Positions 23,560 to 36,600 of a DNA stretch of 64,000 nt are shown in pieces. A program made the translations under genes and the position numbers. The notes beneath the pieces were generated by a model, which worked only from the letters and a program-made list of their open reading frames with translations, did not search any database and was not told where the DNA came from. Source of the stretch: Gordionus sp. m RMFG-2023 (lineage: Eukaryota; Nematomorpha; Gordioida; Chordodea; Parachordodidae); contig NC_088775.1 in NCBI RefSeq assembly GCF_954871325.1, forward strand, positions 76,237,561-76,301,560, given 5' to 3'. How positions within the stretch are numbered: the first letter of the stretch is position 1; the number at the start of each line of letters is the position of its first letter.

Positions 23560-23880
23560 CCCGGCCCCCGAGCCGGACCGTATTTTAATTTTTTTAAATA
23601 TACCCGGGCCTGGCCCGTAATTTTTTTTTTAAAAAAAACACCCGGGCTGGGCCTGAAATTTTTTTTAGAAAAAATATCCCGCTGTATATTTTAAAACCAA
23701 ATATTTGAAATCGCCATTATTAGCTATAAAAATCAATTATTTAAAAAAAATTCCGGTCGGGCCTGAAAATTTTATTTTCAAAAAAGCCGGGCCGGGCTTG
23801 AAAATTTTTTAAAAAAAAACCTGGGCTGGAAAAAATTTTTAAAAAAAATCTGGGCCGTGTCCTGCAAATGGTACCTCTGC
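23560..23880. mobile_element. GC-rich MITE, relative of 18195-18640
   Basis: It opens CTTGCAGGCCCGGCC and closes GTGTCCTGCAAATGG, with repeated CCCGGGC(T/C)GGGCC motifs between A/T tracts. More decayed than the copy in the satellite array. Confidence 0.5.
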
Positions 23881-24350
23881 AAGGCTCTGTTATTCTTCTT
23901 AAAAAAGAGAATGTTCTCTCATTAGTTTACTGCAAGGCTCTGTTATTCTTCTTAAAAAAGAGAATGTTCCCTTTACTAAAGAGCTGCTAATATATATATA
24001 TAACCATTTTAATACATTGGGAGTATAATCTAAAATGTGTTTGAAATAAAAAGCATCCATAACATTTTTTGGGACTATATCAACCATAGTTAATCTTTTA
24101 ATCATAGTTATTCAGCTAATAAGGCATCATAAGATATTTTAACATCTTCATGATAAAAATCTAACAAATATTTGTATTTTATAGATGAATGTGATAAATA
24201 AATGTAATTAAATATGGAATAAATATTAACAAATATAAATTAATATTAACAATAATATTTTTGAAAAATATAAACCGTCATCTGCATTTTTTGGCTTTGG
24301 GGGGGGGGGGGGATTTGTCCCCCTGCCCCCCCCTCCGCTGCGTACGCCAA
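23877..24350 (-). mobile_element. Degenerate CAGGCG-family relic, opposite orientation
   Basis: It is similar in reverse complement to 10529-11517 and ends in a GGCGTACGCAGCGG-type terminus with G/C runs (about 24298-24350). A minus-strand frame at 24105-23899 contains VKGTFSFLRRITE, which weakly resembles a hAT dimerisation segment. A 39-bp segment (TGCAAGGCTCTGTTATTCTT onward) is duplicated in tandem at 23877 and 23931. Confidence 0.4.
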
Positions 24351-24671
24351 TGCATTGTAAATATATAACATACAAAATACAATTATTCCTAAGAAATTGT
24401 GTATTAATTTATATTTCTAACATTTAAATTTTTTATACTTTATATATAAATTTTAAAGGCTCAAAAAATTCAAATTTCTATTTTGGGTCATTTAAATGAT
24501 TCTTTACATATAATTTTTTTTTAATTCACATTAATTTAAAATTTGTATTAGAAATAGTTATTAGTCCTAATAAATTTATGATTAATATTTTTAAAAAACA
24601 ATAATTTCTTAAAAAAATTTATTATCCACCCCACTCCCCCCCCCCCTGACAAATTCCTGCGTACACGCCTA

Positions 24672-27600
24672 GCTTTTATTACAGTCTTATCTAAAAATAT
24701 ATATGCGACTAGGACTTATGGAACTATGTTAAAGGTGCAGAATATAATTTTATCTCCTGCTATAAAACTGGGCCTTCATTTTAAAATTTTGTAATATGAT
24801 AAGGTAAGGAAAGGAAAAGAGATAAAGAAAAAAGAAAGTTTTTTTCCTTTCCTTTAAAAATATATTTATACTAGCATATGCATAGCCAGGATTTTAAGAG
24901 TATGGGGGAGGGGGTAATTCATAAATTTTTGTGTAGCTTAACCCCCAAACTTCCTCTTTAGATGGCCAACGGCCGGATTTTCCCCGGTCAGGGTTTTCTT
25001 AGCATATATATAGATAGAAAATATTTTTATAGGATGGGAGGTCAATTTTAAAATAAAAAACAACTTATTATTATTATTTAAAATGTACGAAATTGGTTAC
25101 CAAGATATTGTATCAAAAAATAAGCTATGTCTGACAAATAGGAAATATATCCTAATTTGTTTGTAAAAATATAATAAAATTCACATACATATATTAATAC
25201 AAAAACTTAGTTAAAATTTATAATCTTACATCGAATGAGTTTTATACCTCATTAATTATTTCAGAATAACTAGTGTTAATTCCAGATGGATATTTAATTA
25301 ACTTTTACATTCTTTCTTTCAAACTATTGTTTAAGATATATGCATACATTTTTGGGGGACATGTAAGGAAAAGTCTAAGGAGGATATTTTTTATTAGCTT
25401 AAAAAAAATATTCATAATAAAGTGACATATTTTTGAAGGGGTGGAATTTTCCCTTATAAATTTAGTACACATAGCTACCATCCATGATATATAATAATTT
25501 TCTCTACATATTTTATTCTATCTCATATAGTCATCATATTTAGGGTGTGCTTTATTTATATTTATTTCTTATATTGATTAATAAATAAAGCCTAGTTTTA
25601 ATTATATAAAAAGTAATATATATTTTCTAAAGTTAAGATGTTACTAAAGCTATAATACTATTGTTACCTTTTTTAAAATTCAAACATTGATATAAACATT
25701 TGTCATAGTTTGGCAATCGTCTATCACTCAAATCGATAATAATCAACAAAATAAATCGATTGGAAGCTTTAACAAATTACATTCATAATCTATTATATAA
25801 CAGACTCAATTAAATGTAATATACATGATCGTATATTTAGATAAGGGATAAAATAATGTTGTGTCAACTGATAATATTTATAGTCTTTTGTGTAACTCAA
25901 GTAAGCCATCATAAATCTTTATTATATGATTTTGATAAATATATCCTTATTATCCGTGAATATAATATTGCATTTTCAAAAGTGGCGTATTTTATCTAAT
26001 ATAGATTAAGTTTCGTAATAGTTAATGTAGCATTACTAATACTATCATAGTTTATATATAATAAGATAGGGATTAAATAATATTTAGATTAGACAATGTT
26101 AAAACCCTATTAATCAATAACTTTTATTAATAATTAAAAAATATTTTATTCAGGATTTTTGTTTAAGTATGAATAAACTTATTTTAACTCTAAGCATAGT
26201 CAAAATGTTTATATAATGATTTTTTGGAAATTAATATCAGGACACCTAATAATATTGTGGATTTGTAGTAAGGCAAGAGGTGGGAAGGAAAGAAAACAAT
26301 CAAATCCAAAATAACTTAGAGAAGTATTTTAGAAAAAAACAGAAATGCACTCTTAAGTAGAGATCTGCAAATCATTGGCTCAGCCTTTACATGGCCTTAA
26401 TGGGTTTCAGGCTGGGCCAGGTCTTATATTTTTTAAAAAGTTTTAGGCTGGGCTAGGTTGGGCATAAATTTTTAAATATGATATCATTACATTTTGTCAA
26501 AAGAACTACACTATAAAAATACCCAGCAAAAATAAGAAAATTCCTATTAATTTTTACTAAAATATTTTTTTTAAATAAAATCTAATAACTAGTAAAAAAA
26601 ATAAGAAAAGTTTTTAATCAAGCCAAAATATTTAATAATTCCTGATTCTTTATCCTACCTCTACCTCTAGTGAAAGTCGTGTCCAAAACTTGTTAAATTT
26701 TGAAACTTAGATAATCTTGAAAAAATATCTTGAACACATTTTCATAAAATACATATTTTTTTTATTTTCATTTAATTTTTTCAAAATTTATAAATGCTTC
26801 TTTTTAATAGCCAAACAAAACAAAGTCAATATTTTTAAATATCAAAATAACATACAATTTTATTGATTTGTTGATACTAATATTGGTTTTATAACAATTT
26901 ATTTTTAACCTTCATTAATATTTTCTTATAAATTTTTAATGCCATATTTATATTGTATTATTATTAATCACTTAATATTTTAAAAACTTTTGGAATCTAA
27001 ATTTTTAAGCTTCAATTATGATAAATGTTTGTCATAACAAAAAAAAAATGGTTATCTCTGATAGTTATCATGGTATTCATGAACTTATATATGAATACTA
27101 CAAATATTGAATAGCAAAATATAGGCATGACAATAATGTTCTATAGTTGGGTCACAAATGTTTAATATTACATATTTCCATATATTTTTCTTCAGAAAAG
27201 TTCTCCAAAGAATACCAAACTTAAACACTATTTTTTTAAATATAAAATATTTTTTTTAAAGATTAATTATACTTTAAAAATCTTACTACCGTGACATTCA
27301 TTTTATGTACAGATTTCTCACAAATCACAAATAAAATAATATTTTTTAAAAAATGTTATAAAATAGATATACTTTATTTATTTAATTTTTGTTAGACCCT
27401 GTTATAATGGTATTACAATTCATATCAAATTCAGGACAGTTGTCTTGTTATTATCAAACAAAAATTTTTTTTTCATAATCATAATATTTTAGTTTTTTTG
27501 TCGATATGAGAGGCCTATTTGGTGATCGATAATTTTTATATAAATTCTTTTATTATTTTCTTTTTCCGCCTTATTTAACTAGCTTATATATTTTTATACA
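24672..27600. other. AT-rich intergenic stretch
   Basis: A decayed single CAGTGGCGTAGCCAGG-type hAT end with a G-run lies near 24872-24915. A decayed AGAGATCTGCAAA MITE end with GGCTGGGC motifs lies at 26361-26480. Otherwise I see no coding content. The 3' part should contain the promoter of the membrane-protein gene at 27656, but no motif stands out. Confidence 0.4.
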
Positions 27601-27655
27601 AACATTTCTAAACTCAAAATCAAATTCCTCTATTCAAATTCTCTCTTATATTTTG

Positions 27656-30600
27656 ATGGGATTGAGACCGGTAAGTCTATTATTTGTGATTTTGTTTCCA
27701 TTTATTTATGTTCTTATCTATACTTTTCATGATTTTATAATACGCCACTTCTTTAAAATGTTATTGAATCGAGTTGCCAAAATCCTGGCAAACTTACTAC
27801 TAAATGCAATTAAAATTTAATTTGTTTTTTTAAGTCATCCGCATTTCATTGCTGGAATAATATTTTTAAAACTATGTAGAAAATGTTGACGAGGAGGATA
27901 AGTATTAAACCAGAAATTAGTTTTGTTAGAAACCTCTATACCTATATTTTTTATTTAAAAAACGATGAAATCTAGGATTTTATCAAAAGATGGCAAAGTT
28001 TTTTGATAAAATCTAGAGGTTCATGTAATATGTTTTTGCCCAAAATCTTGATTTAGCGGTTTTTTAAAAAATCGGTACTAAATCGAGGTTTTTAACAACA
28101 CTACCCGATTCGGTTGGATTTTTTAAAACGGCCTGAACGATTTTAGCCATGGCTAATAGATTGCTGAAAGGTTTGGACCTCTGCCAAATCTTGGCTTACA
28201 TAATAATTTGCCTAATCGGGCTTATTAGCAACCACCACAAATATATCAATAATTTTAAAAAAAATTTGTTCACCGTTTGATATATCAGATCAACCTCTTT
28301 CTGATGCTTAAAATAAATGATTGAGCGATACATCAGCCATTTTTATTAAATTTCTTAATAGGTTTGTTTTTGAAAAAAACTCCATATTTAACAAACAAGC
28401 CCCCTTATATAACTCATGTTTTTTTGTTCATTTCGTGTGCGTGTCAATATCATAAAAGAAAATAATTTTTAAAAATAATAATTATATGCAAAAATAAATT
28501 AAAAAAATATGGATGAGGCACTTGAACTGTGAATTAAAATGATTTTCATCTGCCCTCATCTATTTTTAATCCTATGGTCACCTTTTTTTCAAAGTTCACA
28601 AACTCTTCAATTATTTTTAAAATTAATTTTTTGTGGTAATTGGTCTTGATCAAATTTTTCTCAAAATTCGAAATATTTGTGAAAAAGAAAAATATTATGA
28701 ATGAATCTTTTGTGATATATATAATATTAAAAAAATTTTGCTCAAAATATTTGGCTAAAAAAAATTTCTAATGTTTATGAAATTTTTTTTGCTAAGCTTT
28801 CCTTTTTCGCTATTTATTCATTATATATTCATCGTTATCCCTTTTCAGTAATCATTATTTTTAGATTAATAGACGTCCAAACTTTTCTATCATCTATGAG
28901 AAAAATCTCCTGGCTTACATAATATTATTTTGGCTAAAATCTTATTCGGGTCTTTTTTAAAAATCCACCCTAATCGGGCTTTTTAACAAAACAATTTTTC
29001 TTATTATCAAATTTTTGATTTGTTTCACACCCATTTTTTAAATAAACAATATTATTCAAAAAAATGATATTTATATATATTTTTTAAATGTAATCGTTTT
29101 AAAAAATTAATTAATATAATCAGTTGAAATATATCTAAATTTATAAATAATTATTTATGATATTTTAATTTTTTTATTTACAAGGCTACTTTTTTTTTGA
29201 AAAGTCGTAAGATTTTTTCTCTCGATTTATCAAATTAATTTTTTTTTTAAAAAATGATTTATTATATTTATTTTATCAGGTAAAGTCGAAATTTTGCCGT
29301 AACTTTTACACCGGAGACATCTTTCAGTGAGTGAGCTTTTTGGCACTGTTTGTTTTTATTTATTTTCATTTAACAATATCTGTGATTCGTTGTCCAAAAT
29401 TTTAATCCAGGCTACCCCAATGACATAATAATTATATAGACTGACGTTCCATTCATTAAAATGCCCTTTGAAGCAAACAGTTGGTGAGAACCATTTTTGT
29501 TTTAAAAGTATCTGTAAAATTTTAATGTAAATTGTTTATACGGGAAATTAAAATGGCATGCCACCCGCTGATTTGTATTGATACAAATTTAAATGAATGA
29601 ATCTTCAATCAAGGTATTATTATATGTGGGGTACCCCAAAGCTGATTTATTTTCGTAAAAGCTATAATATTTTAAGGATAATAGCTCAACTCAAGGAATG
29701 TTCAGCTGAAGGAAACTTTTTATATTGGATGAAATATATATAAAATTTAACAAATATCTAAAGTAAGGAATAGGATTACAGTTTAAAGAGATATAGATTA
29801 GGGTGAATAATTGGCTAGGGTTAAGATATTAAAAATGGTGTTTTGATAAATTTATACCGGTCATGGGATATAATTAAACTAATTGAAATTAAATCACCTA
29901 TTGTAACGGCAATTTCCTTGAGTTGGACTATAATCATATTAATATGAAACAACTATACAATAAAAAAATTCTTGGGACGCATTATCGCACACAAAAATAT
30001 TAATCAGCTGAACGTAGGATTAATTAAGATTTTAATGTAATTAGATTCTAACTAACCTTTATGAATAAAATGACGATATAAATTCATTAATTCAAAAAAC
30101 ATCAAATTTTATTGACCTGAAAGTTATATTTCTCATTTTTGAAGCGAATTTTTATGATTATACTAATGTTTATAATCAAATTTAAAATTAGCTATTTGTG
30201 ATATTTTTATAGATGCTCGCATTATCAAACCTGTTGCAGAGATATGTGCTGCACAGCTCCGTTTTCATTTATCAATCTTTGGTATTTTTGGTAAAAAAAA
30301 TTTTTTTATTGTAAGCAATCTGAATTCGATTTTGGTTTAGGAATTTTTAACTCTTTTGCTGGGAATTTTGCTAGCACAAATTCAATAGTGACCACTTTTC
30401 CAAAATGTGTCCGAAATACATCGAGATTAGTTTGGGTTAAAATCGGTTCCCATTTAGGCTATATATGTAAAATGTCTAACAAAAGAGTTAAAAATTTTTG
30501 AACCCTAGACTGGATTTAATTTAAATATATGATTATTTGTTTTGTTTTTAAAATTTGAGACAATCGTAAACTTGAACTAATTTTTTTAAACATTAAATAT

Positions 30601-33600
30601 TGACGACTAATTAATATGCATGACATTAATACCTCCCTAAATTGATAATTCATTTATATGAACTTTGAAGTTCGTTGAACCCAAATCAGCTGGAGACGCA
30701 TCAACTTATTTACACGGCCCTTGTTTTGATCAAATCCCAAGGCTTAGATAATTTTTTTTTGACTAAATTCTTGATTTACCCGTTTTTAAAAAAACCGCCT
30801 AAATTTAGATTTTCGGCAACTCTAAATACACATTTAAATGAATGAATATACAGTCCCGGGTAATATATGTCACCGAATTATACATAATTTATAATATTAC
30901 GGTGAAATTCGTCCTAATCTTAATCTTTAAATTACAATAGATTTTATTAAATTTAGTATTGGTAAACAGTTTTGATTTTTAAAAACGGCCAACCTAATAT
31001 TATAGCCTACGCAAACTTAGAGAGATTGCTTAAAGATGGCAGGAAGGTTTCGACATCTATTAACGAAATTTCGAGGCTTACGTAATACTTTACTGGCTAA
31101 AATTATAATTTTAAATCGGTTAAATAGTTGTTTAACAACACTGACTTATATTAGACATAGAGAAATTCCATCACCCAACGAAATAAAATTCCACCTTTTA
31201 AAATTTTATGATAAAACAATTTTAAAAAAAAGAAGACTTTTACTAAATTTCATGTGTATAAATATAAATATTGTACTGATATATAGGATATTCATTCTCC
31301 TCCTCTTGTGCCTCTGTTCCGGAGGAGGTTACTGGTACAAGAGACGTTACAGCAATGGCTTCATTACCTCATCCGCTCCCAACGGTTTATTCGGGTCAGG
31401 CTTTCCAAGCAGAAGGGGATTTTTGGGAGCTTCCAGCCTTTTCGGTGCTAGTTCTCACCCTAGACCCTTTTACGCCAATACTGCTGGCGGATTTCAAGGT
31501 TATTTATTATACACTTATATTCTTAATTTACTGAAAGTTATAAAAGAAATTTCTTTTTTAAAATATTGTATTATCGAATTAACAAATTTTTTACGATAAA
31601 AATCAAATCATTTTTTTATATAAAATTTTATATAACAAAAAACAATTACATTTATATTTTTTTTCATTTACACTTATATATATTTAAAAAAAGAAATCTC
31701 ACAAATGGGTCACATTTTTGAACTCTTACGAATAATTTTTTTTTATCCGTTATACTTAAAATGAATGAATAATTTTTTCTAAATTGAAATTATGAAGAAA
31801 GTAAAAAAGGTTATTAACAAAAAAATCACACCTTTTATATATTTATTATTTTTGTAAAAAAAAAATAGAAAATTCCGTCTTACCGACCTAATTATAAATA
31901 TTTTATATTGAAAAATATTTTGAAGGAATTTATTTCAATGCCTTTCAATTACCGTTTAGTTTAAATTCCGTATTCACTCTGTAACATTTTTTGTAGATAA
32001 TTTAAGTTTTTTGGTCTAATTGGCAAAAAAACCTGATATAAATGGTTGGCTGTATTCAGATCGAGTTTAGATTCTAAATGAAATTTAATTTTTTCGATTT
32101 GTGTATACGGTCTGAATCCAGATCCAGACCATTGACTTTATATTTTAATCTTGAAATTGTTTTTTTTTTCAAGTTTCATAATTAAACCACGTTATTCATT
32201 CATCAAGGTTTTTTAATTGCTATTTGTTTTTTGATTTTAAGTTACTATTTTAAAATATTTTGTTAGTCGAATGGTATTAGTTCAGTTCATCAGACCTGGC
32301 GATGATTGATTCCTGAATTTTAATCTGATTTTTATACGAAATAGGAATTTGCCTCTAATTTTAGTCTAGTGCTACTTGCTATATAGTCGGTAAACAGTCA
32401 TATACCGAAAATTTTAAATTGTCTAAATTTAGGTGAAATAAGTAGAGCAAGTCAATTTTATTTATATCCAAATATACTGCTAAATTTGGATTTTTTTTTA
32501 TCATTAAAAACACAAATTGGATAAGTCTAGTTAATATAGCACTAATAAAATACCATACCCACATGACTGAACTAAGGCAAATTCAGGGACGAGAACCTGA
32601 ACCCTCAATATTTCGCCGAACCCAAACACTTTTTTAAAATTTAGGGTTCAGGGATCAAGTTTTTTTAAAAATTTTATAAAATATATTTTTTTTATTTTAA
32701 ACCTTCATTTTATTTATTTTAAATTATATTTAAAAATAATATAATATAAAAAACATGTAATTTACGATTTTTATTTATAAAAGATTTCCTATTCAAAAAG
32801 AGTTGTTTTCAAAACAATTGTTTTTTTATTCAAAAAAAATATTAATTTAAAAAAAACATTTTTGGGTCATTTTTTTCATGTAATTATTTTTGTTATATTT
32901 AATAATTTTTTAAATTGCATTTTATTATATCTTCGGTCTAGAATTGGGGCGCTCCACTTACGCAAATGTTTAAAATGAGAAAATCATCATTAAAGTTTAA
33001 AATTAAATATAGGAAAAACTTATTGATCAATTTTGACAATAACTTTGGCGAAAATTAATATTTTTTAATCTAGTTTTTATTTTTATAAATATTGGGAATA
33101 AATACACTTCTAATTCAAAAATTTTGAATGTTTAAAATGAGAAAATCATCATTAAAGTATAAAATCAAATATAGGAAAAATTTATTTATCAATTTTGACA
33201 ATAACTTTGGCAGAAATTAATATTTTTTTAATCTAGTTTTTATTTTTATATATATTGGGAATAAATAAGTTATTATCCACTTCTAACTCAAAAATTTTGA
33301 AAATGTCGAGTGGAGCACTCCAATTCTAGACCGACGATATTATATATTTTTTTTTCTCTGTAGCTTTCACCTTTTCTGGTGGTAAGCTCCTTCAACATCT
33401 CTCTCCACTTTATGTTATTCATACAATCTCTTATCTAATACTTCTTTATATTGGCTCTAACTTTATGGCCCCATTGAAGTTTTGGCCTTCCTCTTTTACG
33501 TTTGCCCATCACTTCTAAACTCAACTTTATTTCCTATGTAGTTCATAGGCCTTCTCATTGTGTGCCCATACCACCTAAGTCTGTTTACCATTAACTTAGT

Positions 33601-36600
33601 CTTAATGGGCACTACCTTTAAACTACTGAGTATTCCTGTACTGCGCACTTTACCCTTTCTTGTTACCCCAGCAATCATCCTCAGCATTCCATCTCCATAG
33701 TTTGTAGACTTCTCTCGTCTGATTCTTTGGTTGGCCATGATTCCGAACTATATAAAATAGTTGGTTGTACTATGGAACTGTAAATTTTTCCCTTTAATTT
33801 GTGTGGGATTCTTTTGTCAAATAGCACTCCAGATAAAGATCTCCACTTTAACCACCCTTGATTAATCTTACTCTTTATCTCTTTTTCTATTGTGCCGTTT
33901 GTTTGTATAGTGGAGCCCAAATATTTGCAGCTTTCAATTGTCGATATCTGCCATTCATTTATATCAATTATCTCTGTTTCATCTCCTCCTATCACCATAT
34001 AATCCGTCTTTTATCTATTTACTTTTAATCCGTGCTTTTCTAGGATATTTATCCAACTCACTAATCTTTCTTTCATTTCATCCTTGGATTCGGCAAGTAT
34101 CGCAATATCATCTGCAAATATCATATTCCACGGGACTGTTTGAGGTATAGACTGTGCTAATACATCTATTACTGTAATGAAGAGAAATGGGCTGAGAGTC
34201 GACCCTTGATGAACTCCTTCGGCTATTGTGAAGCCTGCTAAAATACCTGTTGTGCTACGGACCATTGTTGTATGGCCCATATACATATCCTGTATTATTC
34301 TTATATATTTTTCGGGAACCTTTTTGTGGCTTAGCGCCCACCAGAAAAGTTTTCCTGGGATTCTATCGAAGGCCTTTTCTAGATCGAGAAAGACCATGGT
34401 AGCTTTTTGTTCTTTTCCCTGTATTTTTCACTCATTTGCCTAATTGCGTGGATAGCATCGGTTGTTGATCTTCCAGGCATAAAGCCAAATTGAGTCTCTC
34501 CTATTTCGATATCTCTTAATCTTTTTTCTATTATTTTTTCATATAGTTTTAGACAGTGTAACATTAGTTTTATGCCCCTGTAATTTTGACAATTGTATGG
34601 ATCCCCTTTATTTTTGAAGATAGGAACTAAATAGCTCTGCCTCCATTTTTGGGGAACCTCTTCATTTCCAAGTATTTTATTGTACAGATTTATGAGGAGA
34701 TGTATTCCATCATCTCCTAGTGCTTTAAGGCTTTCTATTGGAATATCGTCTGGACCCATAGCTTTTTTGTTTTTCATATGCTTGAGGCATGTGATTATTT
34801 CTTGTTCTGTTATAGGTTGTACAAGGTTTTGACAAGGGGGGGGGATGTTTATTTAGATGTAGTATGTGGGGAATAAAGTTGAGAAGCTCCTGAAAATATT
34901 CCTTCCATCTATTGATTATTTCTTTTCCCTTTATTATCAATTTCCCATCTTTATTTTTGATTACTTTCGGAGCTCCGTTTATATCCCTAGAGTTCTTTTT
35001 TCGCTGTTTGGCTAATCTGTATATTTTATTTTGCCCTTCTTTGGTATGAGATTTTCGTACATGTCATCGTATGCCATAGATTTGGCCCTAGCCACCGCCT
35101 TTGTAGCTATTCTCTTGGATTTTTTGTAATTTGTCTTGTTATCTGGGTTTGCTTTGTACCATATTTTATATAGTGCTTTTTTCTCCTCTATAGTGGTTTG
35201 TACCTCTTCATTCTACCACCATAGTTCTTTGTATGATTTGTTGCTTCCCCTTGTCAAGCCTTGTGTCGATTGGGCAGTGTATATTAATCTGGATGAAAGG
35301 TCTGTCCACATTTTTTCACTGACTTGTGAGGAATCTATTGTTTCAATGTTTGCATTGATTGCAAAGGCATCTGTCATTGTTTTTAATTTGCCCCATTTGA
35401 TGCATGGTTCCAGTTTTATCTTGTTTTGAGTGGATTTATTTGAGATGTGTAAATCCATGATTAGTAGCTTGTGTTGCACGGCGATATCTTCTCCTGGGAT
35501 GACTTTGCAGTCTATTACATCTTTTAATCTTCTGCGAGCGATTAGCATGTAATCTCTGTTTTTTCCTTGTACCACTTTCATATGTTATTAGATGACTGTC
35601 TTTTTTCCTATAGTAGGTGTTGGTTAAGGCAAGATCGAAGGCTTGCGCAAATTTCGGTACATGCTCTCCTTCATCATTTCTTTCTCCATATCCAAAACCA
35701 CCATTATGCCTTTTGTAGCTATCTCTTGCTTTCCCCACATGCGCATTTAAGTCACCACCAATTATGACTGGATCATCCTTAGGGATTTCCATTACAGCTT
35801 CATCAAGGATAGCTCTAAGGTCATCTTTCTCTTCTTCCTTGCAACCCGTTTGAGGAGCATATACTGAAAGGATGTGTAGTATTGATTGTTCAATGCAGAG
35901 TTTTATCTTCATTAGTCTATCAGAGATCCTGTTGACTTCTACTACTGAGGAGGTTAGATCTTGACTGAGGATGATGCCCACACCGTTCCTATTGCTAACA
36001 ATTTATACCCATCTCTAATCATCAAAGTTTTTTGTCCCTTCCATTTCGTCTCTTGTAAGCACGCTATATCAACTTTTCTCTTGTTCAGCATTGATGCCAA
36101 TTCTCTCGTCTTACCTTTAAGCGTCCCAATATTCAAACTTGCTAATCTTGTCTTCTTTACTTTACTTTTCACAGGATGGAGGTCTACACCCTGCACGTCG
36201 CTTGGAGGGAACGCCCTAGCTTTCATATTCATATTTCCATTTGTTTCCTTCATTTTTGTTTATTAGACAGGTATCCTTAGCACCCGGCTGTCCAGGCCTG
36301 TCGGTGACGGGGTGTCATCTCTAAGCTCCGATATTCATCATACCTTACGTCTTTACACATCAGTTATCGAAGAAAAACTTGAAAGTTTTTATGCTCCTTA
36401 CCAGGATTGAACCTGAGTCCTTGTTCGTACTTCTGTTTCCAAGCATACATCTAGCCCATTAGGCCACCCAAATTATAATTATGATGATAATTATTTTTAT
36501 GGCGATACTAATTAAAATAAATTTTTTAAAAAATGATGTTTCTATTATTTTAACTAATTTTAATAAGTCTATATTTTTCTGGTCTCCGAACCCTGAACCC

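Larger units (their letters stand above)
19336..24671. mobile_element. Long-inverted-repeat element interrupted by a fossil LTR element
   Basis: The left end CAGGCGCATACGCAGGAATT and the right end AATTCCTGCGTACACGCCT (ending 24670) are inverted. So is a further stretch of 250-300 bp: 19380-19630 against about 24380-24640, including GACCCAAAATTGAAATTTGA against its complement. G/C-runs of 13 or so lie just inside both ends. Between the arms are a Ty3/gypsy fossil (19638-23335), a GC-rich MITE (23560-23880) and a CAGGCG-family relic (23877-24350). I saw no transposase of its own. Confidence 0.5.

Noticed and set aside
31036-31286. Plus-strand frame upstream of exon 3 of the membrane-protein gene
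   Set aside because: It begins inside a MITE and is continuous with exon 3 only by chance. The AG at 31285-31286 and matching phases mark the real exon start.
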